Shown here in pieces: positions 61,001 to 64,000 of a DNA stretch of 64,000 bases; within the stretch, counting starts at the first letter, position 1; every line of letters starts with the position of its first letter. The stretch is from Pomphorhynchus laevis (Eukaryota; Acanthocephala; Palaeacanthocephala; Echinorhynchida; Pomphorhynchidae), in contig WNNJ02001202.1 in NCBI GenBank assembly GCA_012934845.2, forward strand, positions 37,910 to 101,909. Reading direction: 5' to 3'. Both the position numbers and the translations under genes were made by a program. Under the pieces are notes generated by a model. That model saw nothing but the letters and a program-made list of their open reading frames with translations. It was not told where the DNA came from and searched no databases.

Positions 61001-62329
61001 AATAATTATATATTCACACATAAATTTATGTAAATATATGACTTTATATAGTCAGAGCATATAAAATAGTCATTTTATGAACACTGGCAATACAAGGGCA
61101 AGTGATATTCATCTACACACGTAGATGAATACGAAAAGTGGTTTGTTGAGTTGAAATTACTTATAATATGTCCGAAAATTATGATATTAATTCGAACACT
61201 GCAAAAGTGACAAATTTCACGATTTGATCGTATTTTTAAATATATCACGTCATCTTGCACATAAGGTATAAAATATTTAATTGAGAGGACATGCTGAGAG
61301 TACTGCTAATCGACACGCTTAGTCTATAGCGAAAGTTTAAAAACAAAAAAATAAATGTCATAACTAAAGTATATAATTAGCTTGACCATTTTGATTTGAG
61401 GATGTTTTTACATACGATTATGTACAAAGTTTGTACATTGTACTGTAATTATTTCAATGTAACAATTTTATATAATTATTGAACTATATGTTATATTATA
61501 TCGCTGCTATATCGTACATAGCACCAAGATCATATACATCCAGACATACACAGGCTTTTGGATAAAGTGACTTGCCGTTACTGCTTCGAGTGATTTTGGT
61601 AGAAGATACATCGTGGCTGCAACTATTGTGAGGTTTGTGTGGATAGTTTAAGAAATAGTAGGAATTATTTCCAAATTTGTTTAACTTTGAAGTTGCGAAA
61701 ATACAAATAGACATTAATAAAATATAATAGACGTTAATATACAGATTTTGAAATAGAAAATATTGTATTTCAACAAAAGCGAGTTGAATTCGCCTGGGAA
61801 TACAAAATATTGTATTCTAATTAATAATTTGAAATTAACTTAAATAAAAAATTTCCAATATAAAACTCGTATAGGGTTTTAAAGTTGGCAACGAGAAACG
61901 TGGTCATTATTAGAATTATTACTTAAATTTTCGATATATCTTCAATACGTCCCTCTGAAGAATTATGCTTTTCAAGTGATTTAAATAACAATAAGCTGTT
62001 GTTACGCAAGCAAACTAGATTCTAGTTTAGAAAGAGGTATAAATAATATAATAGCGCAAGCTAAATCAGCTAAATCAATAAAACAGCTATCGAGTAAGGA
62101 AAACTGTGTTAGTAAACAAACCTGTTCTACAATGCAGATTTTATCAAGCTTTCCTTGATACTGCTTCATACAGTCCTCTATCAATTGTAAATGAACAGAG
62201 TATGCAGTGATTTCCTTTTGGTATTGGGGCAATTTCTTTACCATTTGACTAAGATCTTTTAGGTTACCTTTACTAGACTCTTTAATTCGTTTTTCAGCTG
62301 CAAATTGTTTCAGCTTCTTTGTTACAATT
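43008..62329 (-). CDS. Rop: Munc18/UNC-18/Rop syntaxin-binding protein, 3' half of gene
   Basis: Seven minus-strand exons (62,329-62,122; 54,738-54,600; 54,554-54,436; 50,353-50,255; 49,618-49,548; 43,324-43,131; 43,081-43,008) join with consistent phases and GT/AG borders into about 300 residues. Key blocks: [75 protein letters not shown] and KWEVIIG. All are Sec1/Munc18 hallmarks, in family order. Family length is about 590 residues, so the N-terminal half lies beyond the right edge. Munc18 proteins clasp syntaxin and guide SNARE assembly at the plasma membrane for exocytosis. The reading is intact, so the gene is probably functional. It is noticeably diverged from vertebrate Munc18. A paralogue of the family (Munc18-2/-3 type) cannot be excluded. 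Confidence 0.92.
43131..43324 (-). CDS. Rop: Munc18 exon f
   Basis: 194 bp: [41 protein letters not shown], an unusual Ser/Ala-rich insertion of about a dozen residues, then NRKWEVIIG. The insertion lies in a loop where relatives have only a few residues. Acceptor TCTGTTTAG, donor GTTGGT. Confidence 0.93.
43845..44130 (-). repeat. solo end of the long-TIR family, in a Munc18 intron
   Basis: Matches the right arm of the 34.5-36.8 kb element: GATCTCTAATCCTTATTCTG, ACCCGCTGCTATGATGGGTC, and a CGTAGACTCACTCATC edge. No opposite arm was found nearby. Confidence 0.65.
44131..45089. other. intronic AT-rich DNA with two hairpins
   Basis: No gene. Hairpins at 44,817-44,837 (AAATCCCTA arms, GAA loop) and 44,903-44,934 (13-bp AAAGACAGATCAT arms, six-base loop). 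Confidence 0.6.
45124..46065 (+). CDS. I-group LINE ORF1 with CCHC knuckles, frameshifted
   Basis: [14 protein letters not shown] at 45,124 runs to 45,474; the reading then moves frame near 45,465 and continues from [20 protein letters not shown] to 45,877, with a third segment in another frame to 46,065. Three Cys/His knuckles lie at about 45,645-45,830: [28 protein letters not shown] and [15 protein letters not shown]. Such knuckles bind nucleic acid in ORF1/Gag-like proteins. Two frame changes make it inactive. Confidence 0.8.
46220..48409 (+). CDS. I-group LINE ORF2: endonuclease and reverse transcriptase
   Basis: Starts [20 protein letters not shown] (46,220), with [30 protein letters not shown] and MVLGDFNDR (endonuclease). 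The frame is open to an in-frame TAA at 47,639-47,641, just after [14 protein letters not shown], and then continues in the same frame: [28 protein letters not shown] (motif A), [14 protein letters not shown] (B), [12 protein letters not shown] (C), [16 protein letters not shown] at 48,407 ends this part, after which similar C-terminal sequence persists in the frame for about 30 codons ([12 protein letters not shown]). Two nonsense changes, otherwise well kept: relatively young. Confidence 0.85.
48885..48960 (+). repeat. relative of the 23.8-kb fold-back arm
   Basis: GTGATGATGCCAATCAGCTA, TTGAAAATTTGA and ATTTTACTCTCTCC match the fold-back arm at 23,902-23,965 with divergence. Only one orientation is present here. 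Confidence 0.55.
49157..49284 (+). repeat. 64-bp tandem duplication
   Basis: Two adjacent units (49,157-49,220, 49,221-49,284) sharing TAATTATACCGCATTTCGTA and GATGAAGTCAAACTAGT, differing at a few bases. Confidence 0.9.
49548..49618 (-). CDS. Rop: Munc18 exon e
   Basis: 71 bp: [23 protein letters not shown], plus two bases of a Ser codon finished by the next exon. Acceptor CAAATTCAG, donor GTATTT. Its downstream intron (49,547-43,325) holds the I-group LINE. Confidence 0.9.
49763..50105 (+). repeat. long-TIR family end plus M2 block, in a Munc18 intron
   Basis: CATCAGGAGGTGCTGCTATG, ATGATGTATTTCCTCTGATG and AAGTGTATTATTTAAC match the M1 part of the long-TIR element; ATTTCTGACAGAGGTCACAT to AGCTGAGCTACGTATTTTAT matches M2. 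The order M1 then M2 is reversed compared with 34.4-35.0 kb. Confidence 0.6.
50255..50353 (-). CDS. Rop: Munc18 exon d
   Basis: 99 bp, phase 0 at both ends: [20 protein letters not shown], then [13 protein letters not shown]. Acceptor TATTAAAG, donor GTATTA. The SRWTP-KD-ME block is diagnostic for exocytic Sec1 proteins. Confidence 0.9.
50354..52389. other. intronic AT-rich DNA, no gene seen
   Basis: Very AT-rich from 50,380 to 51,860 with low-complexity runs. A less AT-rich block at 51,940-52,390 leads into the reverse transcriptase remnant and may belong to it. Confidence 0.5.
52390..53240 (-). mobile_element. unclassified reverse transcriptase element, copy 2 (broken)
   Basis: Minus strand. 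From high to low coordinate: [20 protein letters not shown] (motif A, near 53,060), [12 protein letters not shown] (motif B, near 52,920), [12 protein letters not shown] (motif C, near 52,800), then, after missing sequence, [14 protein letters not shown] and a degenerate finger ([16 protein letters not shown], near 52,500). Same family and domain order as 23,205-25,440. A short fossil lacking most of the region between motif C and the finger. Confidence 0.65.
53541..53815. mobile_element. MITE-like element with a long internal hairpin
   Basis: Ends are 15-bp inverted repeats (TTAATGATGGTTTTA at 53,541 and its complement ending 53,815). Inside, 53,592-53,673 is an 82-nt hairpin: 37-bp arms with one mismatch and an 8-nt loop; each arm also contains the smaller palindrome CATAGCAAATACTTATTTGC. 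No coding capacity. Lies in a Munc18 intron. Confidence 0.75.
53816..54435. other. intronic AT-rich DNA, no gene seen
   Basis: Simple ATATT repeats at 54,310-54,380; otherwise nothing named. Confidence 0.5.
54436..54554 (-). CDS. Rop: Munc18 exon c
   Basis: 119 bp; completes the Gly codon and reads [18 protein letters not shown] to QDARW. It is separated from exon b by a 45-bp intron (54,555-54,599) that contains an in-frame TAA, so reading straight through would truncate the protein while splicing restores KNG-ITEENL exactly. Donor GTACGT. Confidence 0.92.
54600..54738 (-). CDS. Rop: Munc18 exon b
   Basis: 139 bp; [17 protein letters not shown] to YILHKN plus the first base of a Gly codon. 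Acceptor AAAATAG, donor GTATTTC. It follows exon a directly in the family protein (EQ then NL/DL-MGTD), confirming the 7.4-kb intron between them. Confidence 0.92.
54739..55436. other. intronic AT-rich DNA, no gene seen
   Basis: A-rich and T-rich low-complexity runs at 54,980-55,100. At 55,330-55,385, AATAAAATTTACACCAAATG and GTTGCTCGATTT match 60,337-60,380, a piece of the Penelope-like element's 3' flank. Confidence 0.5.
55437..55465. repeat. 29-nt palindrome
   Basis: Arms CATGGGTACAAAT around AAT. Its left part (CATGGGTACAAATAATATTT) recurs at 56,575, on the other side of the I-group LINE fragment. Confidence 0.9.
55560..56500 (-). mobile_element. I-group LINE fragment, sense in a Munc18 intron
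   Basis: Minus-strand copy of the same family as 45.1-48.8 kb. From high to low: a region around 56,190-56,480 whose assignment is unclear, the [17 protein letters not shown] block (motif B, degenerate), [20 protein letters not shown] (motif C), [13 protein letters not shown] and the ORF2 tail. An internal fragment, no endonuclease. Confidence 0.75.
56719..57130 (+). mobile_element. possible N-terminal region of a Penelope-like element
   Basis: A frame with [20 protein letters not shown] and [15 protein letters not shown] lies upstream of, and in line with, the Penelope-like reverse transcriptase. Residue content fits an N-terminal domain of such elements, but I see no diagnostic motif. It is broken. 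Confidence 0.4.
57418..58089 (+). repeat. two tandem ~380-bp Penelope-LTR-like units
   Basis: Unit 1 from 57,418 (GGATCC at 57,428) and unit 2 from 57,799 (GGATCC at 57,809), period 381 bp; unit 2 is cut at about 58,089. Shared order: CAACGAGTGCAGCGAC, CTCTGCCTAGTGTTTAAGGA, GTGTCGGAAACGCC, GGYAAC, GAAACG, CTGATKAG, GTTRCC, GTCGTCTAGAAGTGACATGG, CAAGCAAC. Tandem terminal repeats are known for Penelope-like elements; these lie between the two parts of one. Confidence 0.75.
58107..58175. repeat. ATAACTAT microsatellite
   Basis: Repeats of TATAACTA in both orientations forming several palindromes, directly after the truncated repeat unit. Confidence 0.85.
58210..60380 (+). mobile_element. Penelope-like element, broken
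   Basis: Plus strand: [20 protein letters not shown] and [14 protein letters not shown] (N-terminal reverse transcriptase), then [20 protein letters not shown] (motif B) and [14 protein letters not shown] (motif C), [12 protein letters not shown], and near 60,080-60,230 [11 protein letters not shown] and [11 protein letters not shown], the start of a GIY-YIG-type endonuclease. This order is diagnostic of Penelope-like elements. A short block (about 58,738-58,790 and 59,144-59,200) is present twice, so two copies may overlap. Several breaks; a fossil, antisense to the Munc18 gene. A weak hammerhead-like phrase (CTGAAGA...AAAAG) lies at 60,304. Confidence 0.8.
60381..62121. other. intronic AT-rich DNA with a spaced direct repeat
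   Basis: A ~60-bp block containing CACATAGTGATACTT and CTATATTTCAGATA occurs at 60,396-60,460 and 60,873-60,938 in the same orientation. The minus-strand frame at 61,496-61,714 matches nothing I know. No gene. Confidence 0.5.
62122..62329 (-). CDS. Rop: Munc18 exon a
   Basis: 208 bp; one base of a split codon, then 69 codons from IVTKKLKQF to KICIVEQ. Contains [16 protein letters not shown], a near-invariant stretch of domain 3. Acceptor AATCTTAG, donor GTTTGT. Its 5' neighbour exon was not found between 62,330 and 64,000. Confidence 0.92.
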
Positions 62330-62805
62330 CTAAGATTACGATGATATTAAATGATTACGATGATATTAAATATTATATTAATTGTGAATTAGTCAAATAT
62401 TACAAACAATTTGCTATTTAATTGTAAATTAATTTTTGTGATATTTTAATAATTTGCCGAATGTCAGAAAAATAAATTTAACTTCATAAAACATGCAATT
62501 ATTTATTTTATAAATATTTAATCATATTTTAATAATTATATAAAATATAATTAATTATATTTTAACTAGATTTTAATTTATAAAATTTTATTTGGAAATA
62601 ATTTGGTAAAAATTATAAATACACAGTAAACTTTGTACAACATCAAATGAAGATAAATAAAAAATCATGTAAATAAATTATATTTTGCTAATTATTAATT
62701 ATTAACGAATTATATTTTAATTTGAAATAATTTGGCAAACGTCCAAAATACAAATTATACACCGAATTATTCATAATTATTTACTTTTACAACATGTTGA
62801 AACTT
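62330..62805. other. intronic AT-rich DNA, no gene seen
   Basis: Upstream of Munc18 exon a. The preceding exon was searched for here and not seen. Confidence 0.5.
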
Positions 62806-63145
62806 TAGTGGTATGTGCCTACACTCTGAGCATCCACCGAGTGCTAACGTTTGCATAGGATAATGTTATCGTCTGGTATTTGACGATATGACGATATCAT
62901 TCATACATTAGTTTGCAGATATACGTTAAAGACTTAAACACAAATCATTATAACATCCTTATATCTCACAGATTAATGACATGCGTCCTGAATATCCACT
63001 GAGTACTAAAGTCGGTCAGGATAATGTTAGTGGTTAGATTGCGTTTTAACTGGTTCGTGACGATATTCGGACACTAGTTTACAGATATGCGTTTAGAATA
63101 GAAGGACAGAGTTACATCTTTACATTTCACAGATTAAATAACCTG
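62806..63145 (+). repeat. ~165-bp diverged tandem duplication
   Basis: Unit 1 (62,806-62,975) and unit 2 (62,976-63,145) share ATCCACYGAGTRCTAA, GGATAATGTTA, TTTRCAGATATRCGTT and CACAGATTAA in order. Confidence 0.65.
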
Positions 63146-63271
63146 CTTTGGAAATTAATTTAGAGAAGTGTTAGACCTGTAAGGAGTATATAAATTCTCA
63201 AGAAACTATTGTGTAATTTTTTAATTAATTTTTTAATTATATAATTGGGTATATTTTGATTATTTTACATT

Positions 63272-64000
<729 letters not shown>

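Noticed and set aside
61496-61714. Minus-strand 72-codon frame as an extra Munc18 exon
   Set aside because: It lies inside the intron between two exons that join perfectly in the family alignment and resembles no Munc18 segment.

Overview
The window is AT-rich animal DNA, most likely from an invertebrate; I cannot place it more precisely. The one clear host gene is the 3' half of a Munc18/UNC-18/Rop (syntaxin-binding, Sec1 family) gene on the minus strand, from 62,329 down to 43,008. Seven exons encode about 300 C-terminal residues with no stop or frameshift. Two of its introns are only 45 and 49 bp, while three are 4 to 7.4 kb and full of transposons. A second, unidentified host exon with good splice signals lies at 1,506-1,802 (minus). 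Its gene is otherwise outside the window or was not recognised.

Positions 3,000-41,700 are a LINE graveyard. Four related CR1/L2-like families recur. LINE-A has a long plus copy at 11,190-16,024. LINE-B has a near-complete minus copy at 27,361-31,950 and many pieces. LINE-C covers 7,371-9,900, 17,811-19,205, 22,095-23,110 and 25,660-33,430. LINE-D covers 38,190-41,700. RTE-like and Jockey-like shards, a tRNA-derived SINE, and two copies of a reverse transcriptase lineage I could not classify are also present. Nested insertions with target-site duplications give an order of events: LINE-B entered LINE-C ORF1, LINE-C entered LINE-A ORF1, a fold-back entered the unclassified element, and a LINE-B shard entered the RTE.

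Positions 34,540-36,790 look like a non-autonomous DNA element with terminal inverted repeats of several hundred bases; solo ends of the same family lie at about 1.0, 5.2, 43.9 and 49.8 kb.

Inside the Munc18 gene, an I/Jockey-group LINE (45,090-48,815, antisense) fills one large intron. A MITE-like fold-back and a second copy of the unclassified reverse transcriptase fill another. A broken Penelope-like element, a second I-group LINE fragment and tandem ~380-bp repeats fill the largest. These ~380-bp repeats also occur at both ends of the window, and the last one runs into a long TA tract. The repeats carry a covarying helix and hammerhead-like sequence boxes, one of the more unusual signals here. 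I saw no CRISPR array, rRNA gene, intact tRNA gene or prokaryotic operon structure.
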